Positions 47,857-56,518 of a DNA stretch of 64,000 nt are shown one piece after another (the stretch's first letter is position 1; the number at the start of each line of letters is the position of its first letter). Under the pieces are notes generated by a model, which was given only the letters and a program-made list of their open reading frames with translations, had not been told where the DNA came from and did not search any database. Where the stretch lies: the NCBI RefSeq assembly GCF_016461785.1, contig NZ_JAEMUH010000006.1:62001-126000 (forward strand), read 5' to 3'. The translations under genes and the position numbers were made by a program. The stretch is from Marinomonas ostreistagni. Its GTDB lineage: Bacteria; Pseudomonadota; Gammaproteobacteria; Pseudomonadales; Marinomonadaceae.

Positions 47857-48795
47857 ATGTCATTCATTGAAATTATTCTGTCTTCAGGTCGGTTCTCTGT
47901 TGATATCGCGCTCTATACGCTTCTCCCTGTCATGATAGTCATGCTGTGTATCATGAAAGTACTGGAAACAAAGGGGATAATGGATATCATTGTTAAGAAG
48001 TTGACTCCAATTTTTAAGCCGTTTGGCTTAACGGGAATGAGCACCTTCGCCTTACTTCAGATGAACTTTATCAGTTTCGCGGCTCCACTTGCTACATTGT
48101 CTATTATGCAAAGTCGAGGTGTATCAGACAGACACTTAGCCGCAACCTTGGCGATGCTATTAGCAATGGCGCAAGGCAATATTCTCTATCCAATGATCCC
48201 TTTAGGCCTCAATTGGACGGCGGCAATTGCCATTTCTATCATCGGTGGATTATGTGCATCTTCATTGACTTGGTATTTCTCAGGGCGAAATTTATCAGAT
48301 AAAGACAGCCATTCTTCAGACCAAGAATCAAATGACAGTTCGTCCCATAGTGGTTTAATAAAGGTGATTAATGATGCCGGCCTTGACGCAATTCGATTAG
48401 CTGTAGGTGCTATCCCAATGCTAACTTTGTCAATTACTATTGTCGGCATTCTCAAAGCCGCTGGAGCCGTTACAGCTCTAGAGCAAACATTATTGCCTCT
48501 GTTGAACGCCGTCAATATATCTTCCATGTTTGTTATGCCCACTCTGGCAAAATACCTAGGTGGAGGGACTGCTTATTTAGGTGTTGCGACCGATTTGATT
48601 CAACAAGGCAATATGTCCGCTACGCAGATAAATACCTCCGCCGGATTTCTGGTTAATACATTCGACTTACCGGGTGTAGGGATATTCTTAGGTTTAAGCT
48701 ATCGTTTTGTACGACTATTTAAATATGCAATACCAGGAATATTATTAGGGATCTTGGTGAGAGCATTACTGCACTTTTTTATTTTCTACAGATAA
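47857..48795 (+). CDS. gate-domain membrane transporter (nucleoside-recognition family)
   Basis: The 312-residue protein has about eight hydrophobic segments with two gate-like halves (NFISFAAPLATLSIMQSRGVSDRHLAATLAMLLAMAQGN; MPTLAKYLGGGTAYLGVATDLIQQG), the pattern of YjiG/YjiH and spore-maturation-like proteins. It is distantly related to the transporter at 37652. Position suggests export or uptake of the substrate of the Rid/PhzF operon. Confidence 0.82.
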   Translation: MSFIEIILSSGRFSVDIALYTLLPVMIVMLCIMKVLETKGIMDIIVKKLTPIFKPFGLTGMSTFALLQMNFISFAAPLATLSIMQSRGVSDRHLAATLAMLLAMAQGNILYPMIPLGLNWTAAIAISIIGGLCASSLTWYFSGRNLSDKDSHSSDQESNDSSSHSGLIKVINDAGLDAIRLAVGAIPMLTLSITIVGILKAAGAVTALEQTLLPLLNAVNISSMFVMPTLAKYLGGGTAYLGVATDLIQQGNMSATQINTSAGFLVNTFDLPGVGIFLGLSYRFVRLFKYAIPGILLGILVRALLHFFIFYR

Positions 48796-49208
48796 AAAAC
48801 AATCTCTTATAATATTACGTGACGTCGATTACCTGTTAACAACTCATATTCATACAACTTTATTTTTGCGGCTTCGAACAACGACTCTTGATCCTCTCCA
48901 CCGCCAGAAATTGCCTATCATTCACCATTCAATTCACCATTGCCTGTTCAGCAAGCAATCAGGAAGGCGTGTTCTGATATTTCAATTTTATATGGGTATA
49001 CCAGTACCTGAAATGGTGCTCTCGTTGAATTGGATCCATTATTATTACGCTTCAATAGATATTACAACCATTAGGAAAAGTCAGATAATTCTCAGCTTAA
49101 ATTCTTCTCGGTTTTGTTGCACAAACTTGGAATGGGGCACAAACAAGTTACAGTGATGAGCTATTGGGGTCAGATGAAAAATTCTTGAGCTGGTCATCAG
49201 GAGCTTAG
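48796..49208. other. non-coding region at the right border of the block
   Basis: I see no gene here. A 96-codon frame (48866-49156) has no recognisable motif and poor composition. GGTTTTGTTGCACAAAC at 49110-49126 resembles the ends of IS5-family insertion sequences, so this may be a scar. The right copy of the 20-bp inverted repeat is at 49163-49182. Confidence 0.55.
49163..49182 (-). repeat. right copy of the 20-bp inverted repeat
   Basis: CTATTGGGGTCAG...ATGAAAA is the exact reverse complement of 44646-44665. Together they bracket a 4.5-kb segment. Confidence 0.8.
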
Positions 49209-49525
49209 CGATATTTATCCCCGACAGAGCCGGGTCGTACGACTTTGAAGCTTCGATTTGTCGTGGAGGTTGTTGGTTTTGTCGCGGGTACAACCCGCTC
49301 ACACAAAAGATAGTTTGGTTAGTGGTTTAGCAAGGTTTTCGAGTTTGCAGGTTGATCCCTCGGGAACCGAGGTCCTACAACTTTGATTCTTCGATTTATC
49401 TCAGGAACTGCAGGTTTGGTCGCGGAACAGAGTCCGCTCGAACGCGTTGGGGCTTCGACTTGCCGTGGAGGTTGTTGGCTTGATCGAGGAACGGAGTCCG
49501 CTCGTACAAGGGCTGTAGGACGCTC
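49209..49525. repeat. array of about five 65-bp REP-like hairpin repeats
   Basis: Each unit carries a short hairpin (for example GCGGGT-ACA-ACCCGC, CCTCGG-GAA-CCGAGG and CGGA...TCCG) followed by a conserved tail such as CTTCGATTT..C..GGAGGTTG. Stems differ in sequence but keep pairing. The last unit ends GTCCGCTCGTACAA. A related single copy lies at 30684-30714. The array fills the gap between the right border of the block and the trpB promoter. Confidence 0.7.
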
Positions 49526-49666
49526 CCAAATTATTAAATGAACGATATAGTAAAGAAATTCGCGTAAACCTATTGACCCTCGGCTTTTTCTCCATTAATT
49601 TTACCTTATCGTTTAGTTATTAATTTTGATGCCAAAGAGGCATTTTTCATCCGATAGGAGTCTTTC
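49526..49666 (+). promoter_or_regulatory. trpBA upstream region
   Basis: This 141-bp region precedes trpB. AGGAG-like TAGGAGT lies 8 bases before the ATG. I see no Trp-rich leader peptide or attenuator hairpin, so classical trp attenuation is unlikely. Confidence 0.4.
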
Positions 49667-50917
49667 ATGCAAAGCAATAATGGTTACTACGGTGAGTTTG
49701 GTGGGAGTTACATCCCTGAGATTCTCTACTCTAGCCAGCAGCAAATTCTTCACGCTTTTGAAGAGGCGAAGAACGATCCAGCGTTTATTGCGGAGTTGAA
49801 GGACACTTGGCAGAACTATTCTGGCCGCCCTACACCGTTGACGTTCTGTAAGAACCTAACCGACCACTTCGGCGGTGCGCAGATTTATCTAAAACGTGAA
49901 GACTTGAACCAGTCTGGCGCGCACAAGATGAACAACGTGATCGGCCAAGCGCTGTTGGTGAAGCGTATGGGTAAAAAGCGTGTGATCGCGGAAACCGGTG
50001 CGGGTCAGCACGGTGTGGCGACGGCGTTGATCGCGGCCCGTTTGGGTCTTGAATGTACTATTTACATGGGCGCCAAAGATGTGAAGCGTCAGTATCCGAA
50101 CGTGTTCTGGATGAAACAGTTGGGCGCGACGGTTGTGCCTGTTGCTGAAGGTGCGCAAACTCTGCGTGACGCTTTGGACGAAGCATTACGTGACTGGTCT
50201 TCGAGCCATGAAGACAGCCACTACCTGATCGGTACGACTTGTGGTTGTGCGCCGTTCCCAGAGATGGTGGCGTTCTTCCAGTCGGTGATTGGTGAAGAAG
50301 TGAAAGAGCAAAGTATGGCGCAGTTTGGCCAATACCCTGATCGCTTGTACGCGTGCGTGGGTGGCGGTTCCAATGCTTGTGGTTTGTTCTTGCCATTCCT
50401 AGAAGAGAAAAACGTAGAAATGGTCGGCGTTGAAGCCGGCGGTAAAGGATTGGAGCTGGGCCAGCACTCGATCCGCCTATCCAACGGTTTGGGTCAAAAA
50501 GGCATCGCGCAAGGCTTTGCAACTATGTTCTTGCAAGACGATAACGGTCAGCTACAAGAAACACATTCGATCGCGGCGGGTCTGGATTACGTGGGCGTGT
50601 CCCCCATCATTGCTCACTTGGCGCAAGAAGGTCGCATTCAGATGACCTACGCCATGGACGACGAAGTGGTTGCAGCGTGTGCATTGTTGCTGAAAAAAGA
50701 AGGCATTATCCCAGCGTTGGAGTCGTCTCACGCTCTAGCGGGTGCGTTTAAAGATGCAGCCAACTTGCCAAAAGAATCACGTATTGTGATTAACTTGTCA
50801 GGCCGTGGCGATAAAGACATCTTTAACGTGGCGAAAGCCATGAACGATGCGACCTTCCCAGAGTTCTTGGAAGATTACTTAGCCGACTACAACACAGACA
50901 ATCAAGGGGAAGCGTAA
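49667..50917 (+). CDS. trpB: tryptophan synthase beta chain, divergent type
   Basis: TrpB (416 residues) joins indole and serine with PLP. The PLP lysine is in SGAHKMNN (about residue 85), with KREDLN, ETGAGQHGVA, CVGGGSNACG and NLSGRGDKD. Several usually constant places differ (IGTTCGCAPFPEM for the common GxPxPFP stretch; RQYPNVFWMKQLG), so it is a divergent member. It is paired only with trpA. There are no trpF, trpD or trpC genes here, so an additional copy of the main trp operon is likely elsewhere. Confidence 0.93.
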   Translation: MQSNNGYYGEFGGSYIPEILYSSQQQILHAFEEAKNDPAFIAELKDTWQNYSGRPTPLTFCKNLTDHFGGAQIYLKREDLNQSGAHKMNNVIGQALLVKRMGKKRVIAETGAGQHGVATALIAARLGLECTIYMGAKDVKRQYPNVFWMKQLGATVVPVAEGAQTLRDALDEALRDWSSSHEDSHYLIGTTCGCAPFPEMVAFFQSVIGEEVKEQSMAQFGQYPDRLYACVGGGSNACGLFLPFLEEKNVEMVGVEAGGKGLELGQHSIRLSNGLGQKGIAQGFATMFLQDDNGQLQETHSIAAGLDYVGVSPIIAHLAQEGRIQMTYAMDDEVVAACALLLKKEGIIPALESSHALAGAFKDAANLPKESRIVINLSGRGDKDIFNVAKAMNDATFPEFLEDYLADYNTDNQGEA

Positions 50918-50919
50918 GC

Positions 50920-51705
50920 ATGAGTCAGTTAGCACAATACATCGCTGAAAAGCGTCAGCAGAAGCCTATTTTGTCCATGACGCACGTGGTTTACGGCTAC
51001 CCTACAGTAAAAGATAGTTTGGATTGGATGGCAACGCTATTAGAAGCGGGCGCGGACTTTATCGAAGTGCAGTTCCCGTTCTCTGATCCAGTGGCCGATG
51101 GCCCGACGATTGTGGCGGCTTGTCACGGTGCCCTACACGATCAGCAGTTATCTGTTGAACAGTGTTTAAAAGACATCGGGCAGTTAGGCCGTGATTTTCC
51201 TCAAGCGCGTATCGCGCTGATGAGCTACCTCAACCCAATGTACCGTTACGGCTTGGAAAAGTTGGTCAAGCGTTGTGCCGAGGAAAATATTCTTGGTTTG
51301 ATCCTACCGGACTTACCATACGAGCAAGCCGCTGATTTGCGCGCTTACTGCGATGCTAATGGCATTGATCCAGTATGGTTGGTGACACCTGTGACGCCAA
51401 AAGATCGTTTGGCGTTCTTGGCGAGCGAAGCGCGTGGTTTCCTGTACTGTGTAGCGCGCTCTGGCGTAACGGGTAACTCAAATCATAACGGCGGCCCACA
51501 GCAGTCATTAGATGAATACTTAGCGGAAATCAACGAGCATTCCAATGCGCCAATTGGTGTTGGCTTTGGTATCCGTGAAAAAGCCCATGTAGACGCGCTA
51601 AAAGGCAAAGCTGACGTGGCAATTATCGGTTCTGCGCTGCTGGATGCGTACAACAAAGGCGGTAAAGAAGAAGGCTTGAAGCTGTTTAATAGCTTGTTTA
51701 ACTAG
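50920..51705 (+). CDS. trpA: tryptophan synthase alpha chain, divergent type
   Basis: TrpA (261 residues) cleaves indole-3-glycerol phosphate. Catalytic Glu and Asp are kept in FIEVQFPFSDPVADGPTI (about residues 47-62). The N-terminal segment PILSMTHVVYGYPTV replaces the usual PFxTAGDP stretch, and ARSGVTGNS keeps the GxTG phosphate loop. It starts 2 bp after the trpB stop and ends at a strong terminator. Confidence 0.92.
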   Translation: MSQLAQYIAEKRQQKPILSMTHVVYGYPTVKDSLDWMATLLEAGADFIEVQFPFSDPVADGPTIVAACHGALHDQQLSVEQCLKDIGQLGRDFPQARIALMSYLNPMYRYGLEKLVKRCAEENILGLILPDLPYEQAADLRAYCDANGIDPVWLVTPVTPKDRLAFLASEARGFLYCVARSGVTGNSNHNGGPQQSLDEYLAEINEHSNAPIGVGFGIREKAHVDALKGKADVAIIGSALLDAYNKGGKEEGLKLFNSLFN

Positions 51706-51721
51706 TCACTGATCCGTTACG

Positions 51722-51757
51722 AAAAGACGCTTCAATTCGTTGAAGCGTCTTTTTTTG
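51722..51757. terminator. strong terminator after trpBA
   Basis: A perfect 14-bp stem (51722-51735 with 51740-51753) closes on a TTCG tetraloop and is followed by a T run to 51757. It also overlaps the end of the opposite LysR pseudogene, so it can act both ways. Confidence 0.95.
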
Positions 51758-52631
51758 CTTTAAATAACGACAGTAACCAGTTTTCCAGCTGAATCACTCT
51801 TGAATCTGGTGTCGGTTTATCGAGGCTTAACACTTGATAGCAATAGCAAGTCGGCTCCACTCCCCAAGGGGCCACTAATAGTCCTTGCTCTAAATCTGTC
51901 TCGATCACGGGATAAGAGCCAATGGCCATGCCTAAGCCACTTTGTGCGGCCTGTAATGTATAAAAGAAATGATCAAAATATCGATCATCTCGTACTGCAT
52001 CGTGCTCTTCCGGTACCTCCCTTCCTTGACGCGCTATCCAGTCACGCCATGCCGCAGGGCGTGTTCGGCTATGAAACCGAACGCCTTTATTCCAATCTTG
52101 TGCGATGGATTGAGCATAGGCTTCGGTACACACTGGGCCTGCCAGTTCTTCCACAAAAGGCGTAATGCGATAGTCATCCGGTACGCCAAAGTCTGAACGC
52201 CTGATCGCCACATCACAGCCTTCGGCTAAAAGGTCAATCGGGCCACCTGCCATGCGCACATCCATACTGATCTCAGGATGCAGGCGATAAAACGCCCCTA
52301 ACTTTGGCAATAACCAGCGCATGGCTAGGGTTGGCTCGCAGGATACAACAAAGATAGGAGACGTAGTAGATTGGCGATGAATCTTTTCCACCGCATCGTC
52401 TAGGGTATCTAGGCTCTTTTGTGTGGCTTTGAACAGCAACTCCCCTGCATGGGTAAGCACCACCCGTCGATTACGGCGATAAAATAGGGGCGTGCCAAGG
52501 CGCTCTTCCAAACCCGCAACCGCACGACTCACCGCCCCATGAGTCATATTGAGACTTTGCGCGGCTTTAGAAAAGCTCTCGTAGTGGGCGTCGGCTTCGA
52601 ATACCGGTCACGCATTGAGCGATGTCACCAC
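51732..52631 (-). pseudogene. LysR-family regulator broken by an in-frame TGA
   Basis: The open part from 52547 (MTHGAVSRAV) encodes a GcvA-type LysR protein (271 residues) lacking the first ~28 residues of its HTH. Reading on in frame upstream gives PVFEADAHYESFSKAAQSLN before that Met, then a TGA at 52608-52610, then VVTSLNA with GTG starts at 52631/52628. LNA-stop-PVFEA matches the common LysR stretch LNALPVFEA, so a single base change has made a stop. A start at the internal Met would lack a complete HTH. The gene is either inactive, read through, or mis-sequenced. It would otherwise be a candidate regulator of trpBA or the LysE gene. Confidence 0.8.
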
Positions 52632-52747
52632 TCTCTTTCTGTGAAAATCACTCACACATATTCCCATTTATTGTCGATTTTAAAGCATCACAAGATACTT
52701 CATGATTGTTTTATTCACACAGTAAAGCAATCTTTTTAGGAGTTTCA

Positions 52748-53392
52748 ATGGACTATTTCACAATTGAGTGGGTCAGTGTTGTGTTGATTAGCAGCCTTGC
52801 GATTATTAGCCCTGGTCCCGATTTCGCCATGGTGTCTAAAATCGCCGTGAGCAAAGGTCGACCAGCAGGCGTTTGGTGTGCGGTAGGCATTGGCATGGGC
52901 GTCACCGTGCATTTGACCTACACCTTACTCGGTTTTGGACTGTTGCTCAGTCAGCAAGTTTGGTTGCTGAATACCCTAAAAATCATTGGCGCGAGCTATT
53001 TGATCTGGCTGGGGCTGCAAGCCTTTTGGCCTGATATTAAGGCCCGTTTCTTTCCAAGCCCTACTATTGAGCAAGCTGTGAAGCCGAAGCCCAGATGGAT
53101 GCAACTGAGCCAAAGCCCTTTTTTCACGGGTTTTCTGTGTAATGCGCTAAACCCTAAAACCATGCTGTTTATTGTGGCGTTATACAGCCAAATGGTGTCA
53201 CCCGATACCAGCATAGCAATCGAGCTAAGCTATGGTGCCTTTATCGCAACCGCACATGTGGTTTGGTTTGCTTTAATCGCTAGCTTGTTTACTGGTGGAC
53301 ATTTTAAGCAGCATCTGGCGCGATTTAAGCGGATAATCGAGTGTTGTTGCGGCAGTGTCATGATTCTATTCGGAGTTAAGATGCTCGCTTAA
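52748..53392 (+). CDS. LysE-family amino acid exporter
   Basis: The 214-residue protein has six hydrophobic segments and the RhtB/LysE signature near the start: SLAIISPGPDFAMVSKIAVSKGRPAGVWCAVGIGMGV, then GASYLIWLGLQAFW and GFLCNALNPKTMLFIVALYSQ. It exports amino acids or similar small solutes. GGAG before the ATG at 52748 fixes the start. It is divergent from the broken LysR gene, the typical pairing of exporters and their regulators. Confidence 0.92.
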   Translation: MDYFTIEWVSVVLISSLAIISPGPDFAMVSKIAVSKGRPAGVWCAVGIGMGVTVHLTYTLLGFGLLLSQQVWLLNTLKIIGASYLIWLGLQAFWPDIKARFFPSPTIEQAVKPKPRWMQLSQSPFFTGFLCNALNPKTMLFIVALYSQMVSPDTSIAIELSYGAFIATAHVVWFALIASLFTGGHFKQHLARFKRIIECCCGSVMILFGVKMLA

Positions 53393-53469
53393 ATCAATCG
53401 AAAATACCTTTACCAAGTCAATACTTTCTATACGAGCCCCCTCATTATTGGCTTGGTATACAAATCAGG

Positions 53470-54603
53470 TTACCCCCAGATTTTTTGACCATCGATCCAA
53501 GTTGACGTAACAAAGAAGTCGTCCGTCAGTGCGACTAAACTCGAGCGATAACCTGCTCTGATTCGTCCAAACTCCTTATCAATCCCAAGAAATTCCGCTG
53601 GCCGTAATGATGCCATCTGCAGAGCTTCCGCTTCTGTACGTCCAATCAATGTCACGGTGTTCCTCACTGCGGTAGCCATGTCCAAATCAGAGCCCGCCAA
53701 GGTGCCATCTTCTGTGGTGACACGGCCGTTACTGCGTAGGACTTTCTTGCCAAGAAACGCCATTTCTTGCTTGTCTGAGCCAACACTTTGAATTGCATCC
53801 GTCACCAATAACATGTGCTCACAGCCTTTCGCTGCGATCGCCACACGCATGGTGGCAGGATGAACGTGATGGCCATCGGCAATCAATCCGCACCAAGTAG
53901 GCGTGTCCGTTTGTAACGCTGCGCCTACAACACCTGGCTCTCGGCTTACCAGAGGCGTCATAGCATTAAACAAATGGGTAAATCCTTTTGCTCCACTAGC
54001 CACCGCTTGGCGCGCTTGCTCATAGGTCGCTCCAGAGTGGCCAATACAAACAATCGCGCCTTCTGATGTGAGCCATTCAATAAAGCCTTCTGGCACTTGC
54101 TCCGGTGCCAAGGTCACCATCAATTTGCTCAAGCGGCTGACATCCAATAGCTCAGCGAGTTTCCCTTCGGTTGGTTTGCGCAGTTTGGATTCGTTGTGCA
54201 CTCCTTTGCGAACCGGATTCAAGTACGGGCCTTCATAATGAAGGCCAAGAATCCCACCCATTTCTTCATTCAACGCTTGGCAAACAGTTTGGTGCGCCTG
54301 AGACATGATTTCATAATCATCAGAGATCAAGGTCGGCATCATGGCCACAGTGCCAAATTGAGCGTGTACTTCAACCATGCGTTGAAGGGCTGCGAGAGTC
54401 GGTGTGTGATTAAACAAAGCACCACCGCCGCCATTCACATGTACATCGATAAACCCTGGGGCCAATACTTCTACTGATTGTGCGCCATCCGCTGCTTGAT
54501 CCATTGCAGTGATGGACTCGATCACTTTACCGAATAACGTAACCTGTTGATTTGTAAGCCAATTCTCTCCATCAAACAAACGCTTGGCGAATATCTTACT
54601 CAT
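53470..54603 (-). CDS. nagA: N-acetylglucosamine-6-phosphate deacetylase
   Basis: NagA (377 residues) removes acetate from GlcNAc 6-phosphate. Metal and substrate residues are in GFIDVHVNGGGGALFNHT (about 52-69), GLHYEGPYLNP (about 120), IGHSGATYEQA (about 190), FTHLFNAM (about 210) and LLVTDAIQSVG with the catalytic Asp (about 268). GAGGAG lies 9 bases before the ATG at 54603; an upstream frame adds 24 unlikely residues. It overlaps nagK by 4 bp (ATGA). Confidence 0.95.
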   Translation of the reverse strand: MSKIFAKRLFDGENWLTNQQVTLFGKVIESITAMDQAADGAQSVEVLAPGFIDVHVNGGGGALFNHTPTLAALQRMVEVHAQFGTVAMMPTLISDDYEIMSQAHQTVCQALNEEMGGILGLHYEGPYLNPVRKGVHNESKLRKPTEGKLAELLDVSRLSKLMVTLAPEQVPEGFIEWLTSEGAIVCIGHSGATYEQARQAVASGAKGFTHLFNAMTPLVSREPGVVGAALQTDTPTWCGLIADGHHVHPATMRVAIAAKGCEHMLLVTDAIQSVGSDKQEMAFLGKKVLRSNGRVTTEDGTLAGSDLDMATAVRNTVTLIGRTEAEALQMASLRPAEFLGIDKEFGRIRAGYRSSLVALTDDFFVTSTWIDGQKIWG

Positions 54604-55481
54604 ATTGAGCTCCTCCCAATCTGAGACTGCGCCATGCGAATCGCACCTGTCATGGCGTCGCCTTTGGGCTTGCATAGATAACTTAAAAAACGCTCTGGCA
54701 AATACTCTTCAATGGCCTCTGACACACCGCCGACTAAGGCAACTTGTTTTGCACCTTTTGCGATTAAAGTATCTAAATACTGACTCACCCAATCCACTTG
54801 CTGTGCGATGATCTTCAAAGCGACAGGGTCTTGCTGTTTAGCAAACTCGAACACCTTGATAGCAAAGGCGCCATAATCTTTCGGCAATGGTGAATGATTT
54901 TGGAACTGAACATACTGCACAGGAGAAAACTCAAAATCCTCGTTGATGGCATTAGTGAAGTCTGATGTAGGCGATAAGCCATCTAGAGCCGCTAGGGAAT
55001 GTTCCAACGCAGACAGACCAATTCGAGCACCGCTACCTTGATCTGACAAAGGAAAGCCCCAGCCGCCAACGATAGTGAAGGATTTGTTCTGATGAACCAC
55101 ACCACAACTGCCCGTGCCGAGGATCAGCAAACCACCATCTTCTCCATCAAACGCGCCCAAACAGGCCGCGTGGGCATCAGTAAGCAGATAAGTCGCACCA
55201 AAAGGCGAGTCCTGAGACAAGATCAACTCTTGCTCAACGGGCTGATTGGCGCCCGCCAGTCCTAGGCCAATGCGGATATTCGCGAATTCACTGGTCGCAA
55301 TGTTTGCTAGACGACAGGCTTCCAAACAAGCAGATTGAATATTCTGCCACGCGACATCAATGCCAATTCTTGGATTACCTGACCCCGCGATGGCTTCGCC
55401 AAGCGTCTGACCTTCCGAATTGACTAGGCGGGCACGGCAATAGGTTCCGCCACCATCAACACCAATGTATAGGCTCGTCAT
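54600..55481 (-). CDS. nagK: BadF/BadG-type N-acetylglucosamine kinase
   Basis: The 293-residue protein has the sugar-kinase/ASKHA pattern with phosphate loops YIGVDGGGTYCRARL (about 5-19) and LILGTGSCGVVHQ (about 109), plus GWGFPLSDQGSGARIG near 131. It belongs to the BadF/BadG ATPase family, which includes GlcNAc and glucosamine kinases. Its position between nagA and nagB, and an ABC rather than PTS uptake system, make phosphorylation of imported GlcNAc its likely job. Confidence 0.88.
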   Translation of the reverse strand: MTSLYIGVDGGGTYCRARLVNSEGQTLGEAIAGSGNPRIGIDVAWQNIQSACLEACRLANIATSEFANIRIGLGLAGANQPVEQELILSQDSPFGATYLLTDAHAACLGAFDGEDGGLLILGTGSCGVVHQNKSFTIVGGWGFPLSDQGSGARIGLSALEHSLAALDGLSPTSDFTNAINEDFEFSPVQYVQFQNHSPLPKDYGAFAIKVFEFAKQQDPVALKIIAQQVDWVSQYLDTLIAKGAKQVALVGGVSEAIEEYLPERFLSYLCKPKGDAMTGAIRMAQSQIGRSSI

Positions 55482-55486
55482 AGGGG

Positions 55487-56308
55487 TTATCCTTCGTTCT
55501 TTGTAATCGAGTGATCTTGACCTGACACCAGTGACAACCGCTGTTGTTCACACCATAAATAGTATTCTTTTAAAGCCAGTTCGCTCGCAGCCTCTTCATC
55601 TAAGACAATGGTGGCTTTTTCATGTTGTTGCAGCACGGACGCTGGACACATGGAGGTCAGTGGCCCTTCAATCATGGCTTTTACTGCGCCTGCTTTGCCC
55701 TTTCCGGTAGCCATCAATAAGACGGCTTTGGCATCTAAAATAGTACCAATTCCCATGGTGAGAGCCAGGTGAGGTTGGAACTCATCATCGGAAAAGAAGC
55801 GCTTATTGGCCTCTACCGTCGACTCAGACAGGGTTTTAATACGTGTGCGCGAGGCGAAGCTGGAGGTTGGCTCGTTAAAACCAATATGACCGTTCACACC
55901 AATCCCTAAAATCTGTAGATCAATACCGCCCGCATGCTGAATCGCTAACTCATAATCCTTAGCGCTTTGCTCTAGTTCAGCAACATTCATAGAAGCAGCC
56001 AAAGGCACATGAGTATGACTAGCCTCAACATCGATCTGCCCAAACAAATGATGCTCCATGAAAGCGCGGTAGCTTTGGCTATGGGAACCAGGGATTCCAA
56101 TGTATTCATCAAGGTTAAACGTGACACAGTGTTTAAATGACAAACTATTGGCTTGATAACGAGCTACCAGCTGTTCATATAACGCAATCGGTGTAGAGCC
56201 TGTTGCCAAACCTAATACAGGATGATGTCGAGTATTGACCACATCCGCTACTCGATCTGCAGCATAGTTAGCCACGTCTTGTGCGGTTGGGAGAATAATT
56301 ATTTGCAT
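55487..56308 (-). CDS. nagB: glucosamine-6-phosphate deaminase
   Basis: NagB (273 residues) converts glucosamine 6-phosphate to fructose 6-phosphate and ammonia. Recognised are LGLATGSTPIALYEQL (about 35), TFNLDEYIG (about 69), GIGVNGHIGFNEP (about 135) with active-site Asp/His, and ALTMGIGTILDAKAVLLMATGKGKA. AGAGG lies upstream of the ATG at 56308; a longer frame adds 14 residues without support. It is the first gene of nagB-nagK-nagA. Confidence 0.95.
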   Translation of the reverse strand: MQIIILPTAQDVANYAADRVADVVNTRHHPVLGLATGSTPIALYEQLVARYQANSLSFKHCVTFNLDEYIGIPGSHSQSYRAFMEHHLFGQIDVEASHTHVPLAASMNVAELEQSAKDYELAIQHAGGIDLQILGIGVNGHIGFNEPTSSFASRTRIKTLSESTVEANKRFFSDDEFQPHLALTMGIGTILDAKAVLLMATGKGKAGAVKAMIEGPLTSMCPASVLQQHEKATIVLDEEAASELALKEYYLWCEQQRLSLVSGQDHSITKNEG

Positions 56309-56518
56309 GAGAAGCCTCTTCTTAATTAACACCAATATAAAACCAATCAATACACGAGGTCAAAATATTTTCCATAAAATTGTCATATCTGTTTGATTGA
56401 GTAAAAAATTGGTGCTAGATTCTAAAAATTAACAATACCTAAAAAATACCAATAAGCACTTTAACTAATAAGAAATAAAACCAAGAGAACCGCAAACAAT
56501 CACAATCGGAGAGTAACC
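56309..56518. promoter_or_regulatory. divergent nagB / sugar ABC control region
   Basis: This 210-bp AT-rich gap must hold promoters for both operons. It has scattered half-sites (ACCAAT, TTGGTGCTAG, TACCAATAAG) and a TAGA-T-TCTA palindrome (56418-56426) reminiscent of GntR-family GlcNAc operators, but no full dyad I can assign. CGGAG precedes the solute-binding gene. Confidence 0.4.

Noticed and set aside
48866-49156. 96-codon frame in the gap before trpB
   Set aside because: No recognisable motif, unlikely composition, and it spans an IS-like scar. I treat the gap as non-coding.
50058-50522. 154-codon minus-strand frame inside trpB
   Set aside because: Antisense shadow of a conserved enzyme gene, with no motif or start signal.
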